Positions 27,280 through 37,200 of a stretch of DNA of 64,000 nucleotides are shown one piece after another. Position numbers and translations under genes: made by a program. Positions within the stretch are counted from its first letter, which is position 1. The number at the start of each line of letters is the position of its first letter. The stretch spans positions 1-64,000 of the forward strand of contig MHBL01000385.1 in NCBI GenBank assembly GCA_001803235.1, written 5' to 3'. This DNA comes from Lentisphaerae bacterium RIFOXYA12_64_32 (GTDB lineage: Bacteria; Verrucomicrobiota; Lentisphaeria; Oligosphaerales; YB12-FULL-65-16). Below the pieces are notes generated by a model, which searched no databases, was not told the DNA's origin, and worked only from the letters and a program-made list of their open reading frames with translations.

Positions 27280-30200
27280 GGTTCACACAGAGTTCTTGTG
27301 TCTGGTTCATGCATTCTGCCATGTACCTTCTCCTGGCTAGCGGCCTGTTTCTGGTGGCCGCCAGGCTGGGCGCCGCCTCCGTTTCGAGCGGCGACGGGCT
27401 CAGGGTTGACGTCGACGCCCAAGGGCAGGTGATAGGGGTCGCTATCGAGGCCCGGACCTTACCGCTCAACGGAAACGGCGGGTTCCGGGTCCTCGACGTC
27501 GGTGCGGCGTCCGCAACCGCAGAGACAAATCTGGTCACGAACGGCGACTTCAGTCAGGGCACGGCTTTGTGGAACGTGTCGGCTGGTCGCGAAATCGTCC
27601 AGGGCGAGGATGCGCTGTACTCGAAGGGGCAGTCCGCATTTGTCGGCGCGCCGCCGCCGAACAAAGTCAGTAAGGGCATGATCAGCCAAGTGGTGGCTGT
27701 GAAGCCCAACACCGGCTACGCGTTTGCCGCGGACATGAAGACGGAGAAATGCGCCGGTGCTGCCGCGCACCTGTGGTTGAGCCTGCTCGGTCAGGATGGC
27801 AAGACCAGCACGGAACCGATGGTGGTGGTTCAGGGCGCCGCCTACGATTCGCAAGGAAGCTGGTTCACGGTCAAACACGATCTGGTGACCGGCCCCAACA
27901 CGTATTTCATCGAAATCCGGCAGGGGATCTACCAAGGGTATGGTAAGGTCTGGCTGGATGACGTGCGCCTGGTGGCGCGCCGAAACCTGATTGCCGCCGC
28001 CCGGCCGCTGATCGGCACTGTGTCCGTCGCCGAAAACATCGTCCGGGTCAGCGCGACGGACACGGAGGCGAGTCTCCAACTCCAGGCGGAGATCTGCGGT
28101 CAACCGGATCGGATCTCCGTTTCCGGAACGCTCGCCGACACTTTGGGGCAGGACCGTTGCGTCGTGCTCTGGGTGCTGCTGCCGCTCGACTTGGGCGAGA
28201 GGTGGTCTTTTGGGTATGACATCGACACGGCGTTGCCCATCACGGGGGGCGACTCCGTGTTCGGCAACAGCCAGACGTTCATTGCCGGACAGGGCATGGC
28301 TCAGTACCCGTGGACCGGCGTCTACGATCAGGATTCAGGGCTGGCGCTATCGGTTCCCATGGATCAGCCGCGCGTCTGCCGACTGGAGTATTTGCCAGGT
28401 ACGGGATACTACGCTGTGTTCGAGCTCGGGTTGTCCCAGGCCACCGCCAAATTCCCGGGGCGTGCGTCCTTCTTCTGCGACCTGTACCGGTTCGCGCCCG
28501 AATGGGGTTTCCGCGCTGCGGCGCAGCGCTACTACGAACTGTCCCCGCAGTTCTTCCGGCGCCATCCAGCCGCAGGCGACCGGAGTTGGGGTGCGTACGA
28601 GATCGTCGACTGGTCCAAGCAGGCGCGTCCGCTCGACTGCGGTGACTGCATGGCGTCGTACGATTTCCACGGCAATCGCAGCGTGCTCGACGACCGCGCG
28701 GCAGGGAAGGCGACCGTCCGCTACATCGAGCCGAACGGCTACTGGAACTGGCGCATCGGGCACAGGGCGTACCCCGACGCCACCGCGAAGCCGCCCGACG
28801 CCGAGTTGCTCGCCGATCTCCGGGCCCGGGCAGAAGAGGCGAAGTCTGCCGCGACCGCCAACCGCATCCTGCAGACGGCTGTGGCCGACGCCGACGGCAA
28901 TCTGAAGGTGGACGGCTGGGTCCCATCTTATGGCGGCGCGCACTGGTCCTGCAACCCGGATCCCGACCTGCTCGATGCGCAGGGCGCCGTCGCCAACCAG
29001 GCCACCGACGCGTGGCAGGACTGCATTGGCCACTGCGAGGCGTACTTCCTGGACGGGTCCTACAGCGATGCCGGGCCGTTCGGTCTGCACCGGAACTTCC
29101 GCCGCGAGCACTTCGCGTTCGTGGATCACCCGCTGACGTTCGATCCGCTGACGCGCAAACTCTGTTACCCCATGCCGTTCCACATGTTTGAGTTCTACCA
29201 GTGGTTTACGGAGCGCTTGCACCAGCACGGGCTCTGTCTGCTCATGCACTGGTCCTCGTGCGGCTACCCGACGTTCATGTATGGCCTGAGTCTTGCCGAC
29301 ACCATCGGGAATGAGCAGCACGGTGCTGCCATGAGCCGGAACCAGTACCTGACGCAGCGCACGCTTGCGTACCAGAAGCCGGTGCAGTCCTACACTTACT
29401 GCGAGAAGGCCAGCAAGGAGATGGGACGCAAGTACACGGTGGCGGACCTGGCGTACGGCGTGTTTTCGAACAACAGCCGAGACCCGGTCGTGAGCCGGCT
29501 GTACATGGGCCTGCAGCGTGAACTCTCGGCCGCAGGTTGGGAGCCGGTCACATCGGCCCGCCCCCTGGCCGGCACGGTGAAGATCGAGCGGTTCGGTCGC
29601 CTCGGCCTCGGCAATCTGCACCTGACCGTGCGCAATGAGACGGCACAACCTCAGCAGGTGGAGATTGAGCTTGATGCGGACGTAGTTGCCAATGCGGCCT
29701 GCACGCTCTTCTGTCAGATCGTGGACCATCTCTACACGGCGTTGCCGCCGGCAGAGATCCGTGAACGTCGGTTTGCCGTCCAAGTCGAGCCAGGCCTGAC
29801 TCGCGTTGTACGCATCGGCACACTGGACCAGGTGGCCGGCATGCTGCGTTCGGAGTTCGACCGGCAATGGGTGGGCGCACGTAATTTCCTGGCACTGGCG
29901 AGTGGGCAGCCGTTGCCCGAACCCGTCCGCGCTCTGCTCGCCGGGCGACCGCTCGCCTTGACGGGCGTGGTCAGAAAGCTCATGGGCAGCGCGGTCGAAC
30001 AGGCGGGGGGCGGGGTGTGGCAGCGGCACGCTGCGCTGGCCCTGGCCGAGGCGGACTTTACCGACACGATGATACGGCTGCTTCAGCGCGGCGCCTGGGC
30101 CAGTTTCGCGGAAAGCTGGCCGGTCGAACCCGGCTACCCGCTCGTGTTGGGGCCGGGCATGAGTGCGACCATCCCCGCGGGCGTTCTGGTGAACGGCGAG

Positions 30201-31235
30201 GCGCGTGCCGCGAAGCTGGTAAGCCTCCTGCCGCAGATCACGGTTGCTGACGCCATCACCGTGGCCGCTGACGCCGCGGAGGCGCTCTACCCGGTTTGCG
30301 TGGAATGGGATGAACCAGGTCTTTCCGGCTCCTGTCGTTGGTACTTCGACGTGCAGGTGCGGAAACCGCTCGAGGCAAGTATCGCCCCGGCGAAACTCCC
30401 CGCCGGACTGGCGAGCAACATCACCGTGAAGTTGGCGAACCTGACGATCGCCGAGACACGCGGTGCGGTCACCCTTGTGCCGCCCGACGGCTGGCAGGCG
30501 CAACCGGACAAGGCTGACGTTACGATTGGCGGTGGTCAGACGGCTGCCGTCACGTTCGCGCTGACCGGGCAGTCGGCGGCCAAGATGCCCAAACTGGCGC
30601 TCAAAGTTGTCTTCCAGACTCCAAACGCGAAGGTCGAGCAGGATGTCACCGTGCCGTTGATCGACACGCCGTTGGTCGAGTGCGAGAACGTTGCCGTGCC
30701 GCCGGTGCTCGACGGCAAACTCGATGAGGCCTGCTGGCAGGGCGCGCCCGGCATCGGCGGTCTGCGCCTGCGTGTCCCCGGCGCGGCGGAACCGACCCAG
30801 AAGACCCAGGTCTGGGTCTGCTGCGACGCGGAGAACCTCTACGTGGCCGTGCGCTGCGACGAGGCCAAGATGGCGGACATCCACCAGGAGGTGAAGGACG
30901 ACAACGGTCCGATCTGGGGCGACGATTCGCTCGAAATCTGGCTGGTCCCGCAGCACCAGACGAACCGCGCGGCGCAGTTGATCGCCAACCTGCTGGACAA
31001 GCACTACTCCAGTGGCATCCTGCCGGGCTGGACCACCGCGACAACTACCCAACCCGGCGGTTGGACGATGGAGTTCAAGGTCCCGTTCGCCTGCCTGAAC
31101 GAGGCGGCGCCGAAACCGGGCGAGATCTGGGGTTTCAACCTAGGCCGCGCCGAGCACCCGCACAAGGAGACTACGGCGTGGTCGCCGCCCGGTTTCCACG
31201 ACCGCGCCAGCGATGGGAGTATCGTGTTCAAGTGA
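27276..31235 (+). CDS. Large secreted glycoside-hydrolase-like protein with CBM9-type C terminus
   Basis: A 1319-residue secreted protein. I use the GTG at 27276, which overlaps the stop of the regulator by four bases and has GAGGAGGGG five bases upstream; the signal peptide then ends near RLGAAS. Order: a beta-sandwich (about 15-80), a CBM4/9-like module (NGDFSQGTALWNV, about 86-235), a beta-rich domain with GTLADTLGQDRCVVLWVLLP, and a putative barrel (about 400-755) with EAYFLDGSYSD carrying a conserved Asp. After a domain of about 370 residues comes a CBM9 module (about 1129-1319) opening PPVLDGKLDEACWQ. The first 800 residues are paralogous to the C-terminal part of the 2007-residue protein. 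Family of the barrel unknown; a glycan-degrading role is inferred. Confidence 0.8.
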   Translation: MRFTQSSCVWFMHSAMYLLLASGLFLVAARLGAASVSSGDGLRVDVDAQGQVIGVAIEARTLPLNGNGGFRVLDVGAASATAETNLVTNGDFSQGTALWNVSAGREIVQGEDALYSKGQSAFVGAPPPNKVSKGMISQVVAVKPNTGYAFAADMKTEKCAGAAAHLWLSLLGQDGKTSTEPMVVVQGAAYDSQGSWFTVKHDLVTGPNTYFIEIRQGIYQGYGKVWLDDVRLVARRNLIAAARPLIGTVSVAENIVRVSATDTEASLQLQAEICGQPDRISVSGTLADTLGQDRCVVLWVLLPLDLGERWSFGYDIDTALPITGGDSVFGNSQTFIAGQGMAQYPWTGVYDQDSGLALSVPMDQPRVCRLEYLPGTGYYAVFELGLSQATAKFPGRASFFCDLYRFAPEWGFRAAAQRYYELSPQFFRRHPAAGDRSWGAYEIVDWSKQARPLDCGDCMASYDFHGNRSVLDDRAAGKATVRYIEPNGYWNWRIGHRAYPDATAKPPDAELLADLRARAEEAKSAATANRILQTAVADADGNLKVDGWVPSYGGAHWSCNPDPDLLDAQGAVANQATDAWQDCIGHCEAYFLDGSYSDAGPFGLHRNFRREHFAFVDHPLTFDPLTRKLCYPMPFHMFEFYQWFTERLHQHGLCLLMHWSSCGYPTFMYGLSLADTIGNEQHGAAMSRNQYLTQRTLAYQKPVQSYTYCEKASKEMGRKYTVADLAYGVFSNNSRDPVVSRLYMGLQRELSAAGWEPVTSARPLAGTVKIERFGRLGLGNLHLTVRNETAQPQQVEIELDADVVANAACTLFCQIVDHLYTALPPAEIRERRFAVQVEPGLTRVVRIGTLDQVAGMLRSEFDRQWVGARNFLALASGQPLPEPVRALLAGRPLALTGVVRKLMGSAVEQAGGGVWQRHAALALAEADFTDTMIRLLQRGAWASFAESWPVEPGYPLVLGPGMSATIPAGVLVNGEARAAKLVSLLPQITVADAITVAADAAEALYPVCVEWDEPGLSGSCRWYFDVQVRKPLEASIAPAKLPAGLASNITVKLANLTIAETRGAVTLVPPDGWQAQPDKADVTIGGGQTAAVTFALTGQSAAKMPKLALKVVFQTPNAKVEQDVTVPLIDTPLVECENVAVPPVLDGKLDEACWQGAPGIGGLRLRVPGAAEPTQKTQVWVCCDAENLYVAVRCDEAKMADIHQEVKDDNGPIWGDDSLEIWLVPQHQTNRAAQLIANLLDKHYSSGILPGWTTATTTQPGGWTMEFKVPFACLNEAAPKPGEIWGFNLGRAEHPHKETTAWSPPGFHDRASDGSIVFK

Positions 31236-31328
31236 CGGGCGTTCTGTCCCCCGATGGGAACGCTGACGTGGATTGGCGGCGCCATGCCGGGGGGCCATGG
31301 CAGGAACAACAGGATGGAGACACCGATC

Positions 31329-33992
31329 ATGGAAAGCTGCGCACCGCAGCGACCCGTCAGAAGATACTCACCCAGAGTGCGTTCCGCAGTCATGTTCCTT
31401 CTGTCCTGGGCTCTTTCCGCACCCTACGCCAAGGCGCAGGAGGAAGACTGGCGCATCGAGTCGAGGCCGTTCGCATCCGGGGCGCCGACCGCGTGGAAAG
31501 CGGTGCCGGACCAGTCCGTGCGTGACGCCACAGATCGCCCGGTCCTGTTGCGCAAAGGCATCGGCCTGTCCTGCCTGTCGCGCGTGTTCGACGTCGACCT
31601 GGATAGCACGCCTGGACTCGAGATCGTCACCGTTCCAGGAAACGCCGCCTGGCGGCTGACAGCGGTGCCGGTCGACTCGGCGCTGCCCGACGATGACACG
31701 CTGCTGGCCGACTGTCAGGCAGAGGGCACGTGTCGGCGCAATGTGAAGGAACGCATGGGCTTGAGCGGGCGACAACGTCTCCTGGTCCGTCTGACCATGT
31801 GGGGCTGGGGCGGATCGGATCAACAGTGCCTGACCCTGGAGAAGGCGGGTTTTGTTGCCGAGCGTTCTGAGACCGACGCGGACGGGATGAGCGGGTTGAT
31901 GCTGACGCGGCACCAGGCGGTCTTGGAGCGAGCAGCCACGATCCGTCCCGTGAAGCAAGCGCACCCCAGTCTGCGTTACCGCGACGCTGAGAAACAGCTT
32001 CTACGGCAGCGGGCGTACAGCGACTACCGTCCGTTTGCGGCGGCGGCCTTGGCGACCATCGACAGCATCGCCACAGAGAAGGCGTTGCCGGACGTGCGGC
32101 TGGATTCCGAACTGCTCAGCGGTTCGCAATGGCGGCAGTACCCACTACGACTTGCGCCCCCGCAAGCCCCGGCGTTGAGCCCCGGAAAAGGTTGGAACCT
32201 GTTCGATCGGGTGCCGGGAGAGGACTCCTGGCGCCCTTTGTACTGGCACCTGACCTCGCAGTTGGTCATTGGATCCGCACTGACCGATGACCCCGTATTT
32301 GCGGAGCAGGCAAAGCGTTGGGCCCTGACGGTGTGCCGATGGAAATTCTGGTGCCAGCCCGGCTACGCCTATTTCGATTTCGGCACCTCCTATCCCTTGC
32401 AGAATCTCTGCCAGTGGTATGACATCGGCTACGGCCGCATGAGCGAAGAAGAGCGCACCGAGGTCCGCGAGGCCATCGCGCAACTGGCTCACGGGCTGTA
32501 CCTGAACGCGCTGACCGGCCACGGTTCGATCTACAACGATCTGCGCGGCAACCACACTGCCGTGAGCTTCTGCGGCCTGGGGACCGCCGGTCTGGCTCTC
32601 ATCGGGGAACACGCGGAGGCTGCGCAATGGGTCGCGCTCGCTGAGCAGTTCATGCTCGACGCCTTTGCCGAACACACCAGTGGCGCCTGGACGGAGTCGC
32701 CGTGCTACGGCAACTACGGTGTCAGCGAGTGGTTGCGTCTCGCGGAACTCCTGCGCAACGTGACCGGGCGCGATCACTTCCAGCAGCCGTTCCTGAAGCG
32801 CTACGCCGACTTCAGCCTGATGATCAGTGACTGGGAGGGGCGGAACCTGGCCTACAATCAGGGCGGCGAAGGGTCACGCTGGAACCACTGGATCTTCTTC
32901 TGCATTGCCCGAGAGTGGCGCTACCCCGAGGCCCAATGGCTCGCACTCTTCGATCTGCATGACAACCCCACCGCCTACATGGGGTACGGCGACGCGTTCT
33001 GGTGGGTGGACCCGAGCCTGCAGGCGGTGCGCCCAACCGAGCGGAACGCCGGACGTAGCTTTGATGATGTTGGCGTCAATGTCTGGCGCAGTGGCTGGGA
33101 AGATGCCGCCACCATTGTGCTGCACCACTGCGGGCGCAAAGGCCAACACAAGGAACAGAACATGAACCACTTCACGCTGTACGCGTTGGGGCAGCGTTGC
33201 CTTCCCGATGGTATAGGGACGACCACTCGCGACCACAACGTGCCGGTGATCGCGGGGCGGAACCAGAACAATTGGGGACCGGGACAAACCTTGATGTACC
33301 ACACCGACACACGGTGCGGCTACTCGCTGGGCGACGCGTCGCAGGCGTACGGTTGCCCGGCGCGACGCCATGTGCTGTACCTCCGAGAGGGATTGGTGTG
33401 CCTGGTGGACGACCTCGACCTGGGTGAAGCACCGGCGAAGACCGCCGAGTTTCTCCTTCACCCCAACGGCCAGACCCGCGTTTCCGGCAATGTCGTCAAG
33501 GTCGAGTCCGGCGATGTCGTTCTGCGCGGCCTGTTCGCTGACCTGAACGGTACGCTCCTGCCCGTCACTGTCAACGAGCGGGAGAAGAAACGGTTTGCCA
33601 CACACGACGTCATTGCCACACGCTCTGAACAAGGCCCGACACGGACCGTCACCTTCTTACGGTTCGGACCGAAGAACCAGATCGCCGAGGCGCCGTGCAC
33701 GGTCGAACCCGGAGCGGGATACCTCGACTTGCGATGCGGCCCCGAACGCTGGCGCCTGGGATTCGGTCCTGGCCCCATCGTCCCCGAGTGGTCGACCGAC
33801 GCGGGCTTGTGGCTTTGCCGCCTCGACGGCGGCATTCCATCAGTCGTCATGGCCGTCGGCACCGCGGCGGATGCTCCGGTATCGATCCAGGCGCGAACCG
33901 AAACCGTTGCCGGCACCGGGTGTGTGTCGTGGCCCGTGAAGGACACGAGGAAGGGCTTCCTTGAACGCTGGCTCCCTTTCCTGTCTCCGTGA
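31329..33992 (+). CDS. Heparinase II/III-like polysaccharide lyase
   Basis: An 887-residue secreted protein resembling heparinase II/III-type lyases, which cleave uronic-acid polysaccharides by beta-elimination. The signal peptide ends near PYAKAQ. An N-terminal extension of about 230 residues is followed by an (alpha/alpha) toroid with NDLRGNHTAVSFCGLGTAGL (Asn-His motif), SPCYGNYG and a set of aromatic helices. A C-terminal beta-sandwich follows with QNMNHFTLYALGQRCLPDGI, where heparinases carry a catalytic-site histidine, and a C-terminal Ig-like region. I prefer the ATG at 31329, with GGAG nine bases upstream, over 31254. The gene lies between two glycoside-hydrolase-like genes on the same strand, which suggests joint attack on an acidic or sulfated glycan. 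The substrate cannot be read. Confidence 0.78.
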   Translation: MESCAPQRPVRRYSPRVRSAVMFLLSWALSAPYAKAQEEDWRIESRPFASGAPTAWKAVPDQSVRDATDRPVLLRKGIGLSCLSRVFDVDLDSTPGLEIVTVPGNAAWRLTAVPVDSALPDDDTLLADCQAEGTCRRNVKERMGLSGRQRLLVRLTMWGWGGSDQQCLTLEKAGFVAERSETDADGMSGLMLTRHQAVLERAATIRPVKQAHPSLRYRDAEKQLLRQRAYSDYRPFAAAALATIDSIATEKALPDVRLDSELLSGSQWRQYPLRLAPPQAPALSPGKGWNLFDRVPGEDSWRPLYWHLTSQLVIGSALTDDPVFAEQAKRWALTVCRWKFWCQPGYAYFDFGTSYPLQNLCQWYDIGYGRMSEEERTEVREAIAQLAHGLYLNALTGHGSIYNDLRGNHTAVSFCGLGTAGLALIGEHAEAAQWVALAEQFMLDAFAEHTSGAWTESPCYGNYGVSEWLRLAELLRNVTGRDHFQQPFLKRYADFSLMISDWEGRNLAYNQGGEGSRWNHWIFFCIAREWRYPEAQWLALFDLHDNPTAYMGYGDAFWWVDPSLQAVRPTERNAGRSFDDVGVNVWRSGWEDAATIVLHHCGRKGQHKEQNMNHFTLYALGQRCLPDGIGTTTRDHNVPVIAGRNQNNWGPGQTLMYHTDTRCGYSLGDASQAYGCPARRHVLYLREGLVCLVDDLDLGEAPAKTAEFLLHPNGQTRVSGNVVKVESGDVVLRGLFADLNGTLLPVTVNEREKKRFATHDVIATRSEQGPTRTVTFLRFGPKNQIAEAPCTVEPGAGYLDLRCGPERWRLGFGPGPIVPEWSTDAGLWLCRLDGGIPSVVMAVGTAADAPVSIQARTETVAGTGCVSWPVKDTRKGFLERWLPFLSP

Positions 33993-34020
33993 CGGAACGG
34001 TCGAAAGGAAGGACGATGGC

Positions 34021-34179
34021 GACCTGTGCAATAAGCGGAGCGATGTGGTGTCAGCCCAGGCCAGCCCCTCCTGACAGGCAGTACCGCGGGCGGCCCTCCA
34101 CCCGCCATACGAGCCTTGCTCTACGTGCGCCGAGCCCAGGCGAAAGCGAAGACACGCCCTGTCCCCAATTGCAGGGGTC
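34021..34179. mobile_element. MITE-like repeat element, copy 1 (related to 50747-50918)
   Basis: The left end GACCTGTGCAATAAGCGG (34021-34038) and the complement of the right end, GACCCCTGCAATTGGGGAC (34161-34179), are imperfect terminal inverted repeats. The inner block beginning GTACCGCGGGCGGCCC (34081) matches copy 2 over about 50 bases, but the second inner arm of copy 2 is absent. The element has no coding capacity and fills the gap between two large carbohydrate genes. Confidence 0.65.
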
Positions 34180-34227
34180 GCTTTCCCGCAGTCACGACGT
34201 GGTCGGTCCGAACGTGAAAGGTACATC

Positions 34228-37200
34228 ATGAGGAAACGCTGGGCTGTTGCTGTCGGGACGTGGGTCTTTGTGGCGGCGGTGTTTGCGGTGTCTTGGAGGG
34301 CGGATGCCGTAGACGATGCCGGTCTTGGTGCGACGCCGCAACTGCTTCAGAATACAGGTCTTGAGCAAGGCACGGGCGATGTCAGCGCCGGGTGGGGTGT
34401 GTGGCCGCCGGCCGGGAAGGAAGCAGGTGTCAGCAGCACACGCGATGCGACGGTGAAACACGCCGGCGAGTTCAGCGGCCGGCTGCGGATCGAACGGGAG
34501 GACTTCAAGGGCATCGCCACCTGGCACCATCCGGTCGTCGCGGTCCAGGCGGGCCAGGAACTCGTGCTGAGCTTCTGGATGAAGGCGGACAGGCTCGCAG
34601 GGCATAGCGGCTGCGACGTGCAGTTCCGTCAGGGCGAGACGCAGATTGTCGGGCACAGCGCGCCGGAGTCGGCCAAGGGTTCGTTCGATTGGCGTCAGGT
34701 CGTGCACCATTTCACCGTGCCAGCGGGCGTGGACCACGTCTGCGTCGTGCCGCTGCTGGAGGGCAGGGGCACCGCGTGGTTCGACGACGTGCAGCTCTTC
34801 GGCACGCCGACAGCGCAACCGGTCAGGGCCAGCGCACCGCCAAGCATCGACGGTGAACTGACAGACGCCTGCTGGCAGGACGGTTCGGGGGTGAGCGGGT
34901 TCGCGCTCGCCAGCGGTGCTGGTCTGCCGGAGCGCGGCACGACCGTTCGCGTGGCGTACGATGCCGACAACCTGTACGCCGCCTTCCGCTGCGAAAAGAA
35001 GCCCGGTGACGTACTCAAAGCGACTGTCAACCGGCGCGACGGCGACGTCTGGACGGACGACGAGGTCGAGGTGTTCCTCAACCCATGCGGAGACCGTACG
35101 GACTACTACCAGTTCTGCGTCAATGCGTTAGGGGCCAAATACGACTCGCACCGGACGGACAGGGAGTGGAACGCGGATTGGCGGGCAGCGGCCAAGGACG
35201 GGGTGGACGCATGGACGGTTGAGCTCGCCATCCCCATTGCCCAGCTCCCGCTCGACCTCAGCGTCGGTGCGAACTGGTGCGCCAACTTCGGGCGCTCCGA
35301 CAAGCTCGCCGACCAGGCTAGTGCCTGGTCGAGCACGTTCGGCGGATTCCACACTCCCGGTCGGTTCGGCACTCTCACTGACTTGCGGCTGAACCTGGTT
35401 CCGTTCTACCTGAAAGACGCCGGCGCTCGTCTTGCCGCACTCCGCCAGGCGTATGAGTCTGCCACCGCGGGTCTGGATGCGACCACCGCGCCCACTGCCA
35501 TTGCGGCGCCGTTCCTCGATCGCGAACCGAAAGTCAAGACCGCCATTGCAGAGTTGGAGAACGGTTTGAGGAATGCCGCCACGCTTACGACGGAGGACTG
35601 GTCCCGCATCGCGCCGCGCGCGATGTCTGCGGCCACCGACATCCGCAACCTGACGGCAGCCAGCGTGCGGTTGCGCGCCTTCTGTACCTGGCGTAACGCG
35701 ACGACACCCCAGCCCAAGTTCGGACTCGCTACCGCCCCGGCCATGATCAAGGTGCGCAAGGACGGCGACGAGTTTGGCGGTCAGGTTGCCCGCGAACTGG
35801 CGCTCTCTGCGGCCCGCAACGAGTACGAGGGTGGCCAGGTGATCGCGGTCTCGCTGGCCGATGCGGACATCCCGGACTGCCGCGCGGACATCAGCGTTCT
35901 CAGCGGCCCGGGCGGCGCGGTGATCGGCCAGGAGTATCTCACGCTCAGCATCGTCGGCTACATCAAGACGGCCAAACCGCAATACCCAGTCAGCTACGTC
36001 GGCGACTGGCCAGACCCGCTCATGCCCAATACCCCGTTCACTCTGAAGGCCGGCGAGTTGCAGCCCGTCTGGTTGCGCGTCCACGTGCCGTCCGGCACGC
36101 CCGCCGGCGACTACCGCGGCACGTTGACCGTAAGCGGCGGCGGCGAGGCCCGGCAAATGGCCGTCCTCCTGCACGTCTTCGACTTCGAACTGCCGCGCAG
36201 CCAGCACCTGGCCACACCGTTCGGCTGCGACCCGGGCTCGTTGTCGCAATGGTACACCGGCAGCAGTGACTACGAGGCCAACCTATCCCCGGACGTTTTC
36301 ACCAGATGGAACCGGTTCCATCTCGATTACCGGCTGACACCAACGAGGGTCGGACGTTCGTACGTCAAAGAAGTCCGCGACGGGAGCGGGAAGATCCGGT
36401 ACGACTACTCCGTCATGGACGCCTGCATGGAGGCCGTCGTTGATCGGTTGCCGCCCGACGGAGTGGCCATGGCCGCCATTGGCAATGTCGGCTGGGCCGG
36501 CAACCGGGGCGCAACGTGTGTTCCGTGTGCGGAGGACGCGCATGGCGGCAGGCGTTCAGGCAGGATCGCCTGGCCCAAGACCGAGTCGTGGGCAGCCTTG
36601 GACCATACGATGGCTGGGTCGTTGATGGCTGACCGTCAGTGCAAGGCGTTCCGGTTTTGGGTTCGCGCCCTCGATCCCGCTCTCGCGGGGGAGACCATCG
36701 TGGCCTATGTGAACGCGTTTCCGAACCGCTGGCAGACAACCTTTCCGATTGGCGGCGCGGAGTGGCACGAAGTGCGTCTCCCCATCGAGCAGTACCGGCA
36801 CAACTCCACGGGCGAGCCGTTAACTCTAACCGGGTTGAAAACGTCGGATGACTTCCAGTTCGTGATTGCGAACAAAGACCGCGTCGTGGAGTATCTCATT
36901 GACGATATCGTGGCGGAGTGCGACGGAGGAGACGTGGTGATCGATGACTTCGAACTGGAAACCGCACTGGCATCGGTCCGCGAGCAGATGGGTGCGCACC
37001 TCCAGCACTGGCGCGACAAGGGCTGGTTCCACCTCGGTCACGTCTACGCGAAGGACGAACTCAAGCCCGACGAGTATGACCAGTTGCTGCCCTCGTACCG
37101 CCAGGCCATCGACGTCGCGCCCGATACGCCGCTCATGCAGACCTACTACATGAACCGCACACCGAACGAGTTGGTGGGCCCGGTGAAGATCTGGTGTGCC

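Noticed and set aside
28347-31052. 901-residue minus-strand frame opposite the glycoside-hydrolase-like gene
   Set aside because: Composition is arginine-, histidine- and glycine-rich, as expected for an antisense shadow, and the plus-strand product has a signal peptide and a CBM9 module.
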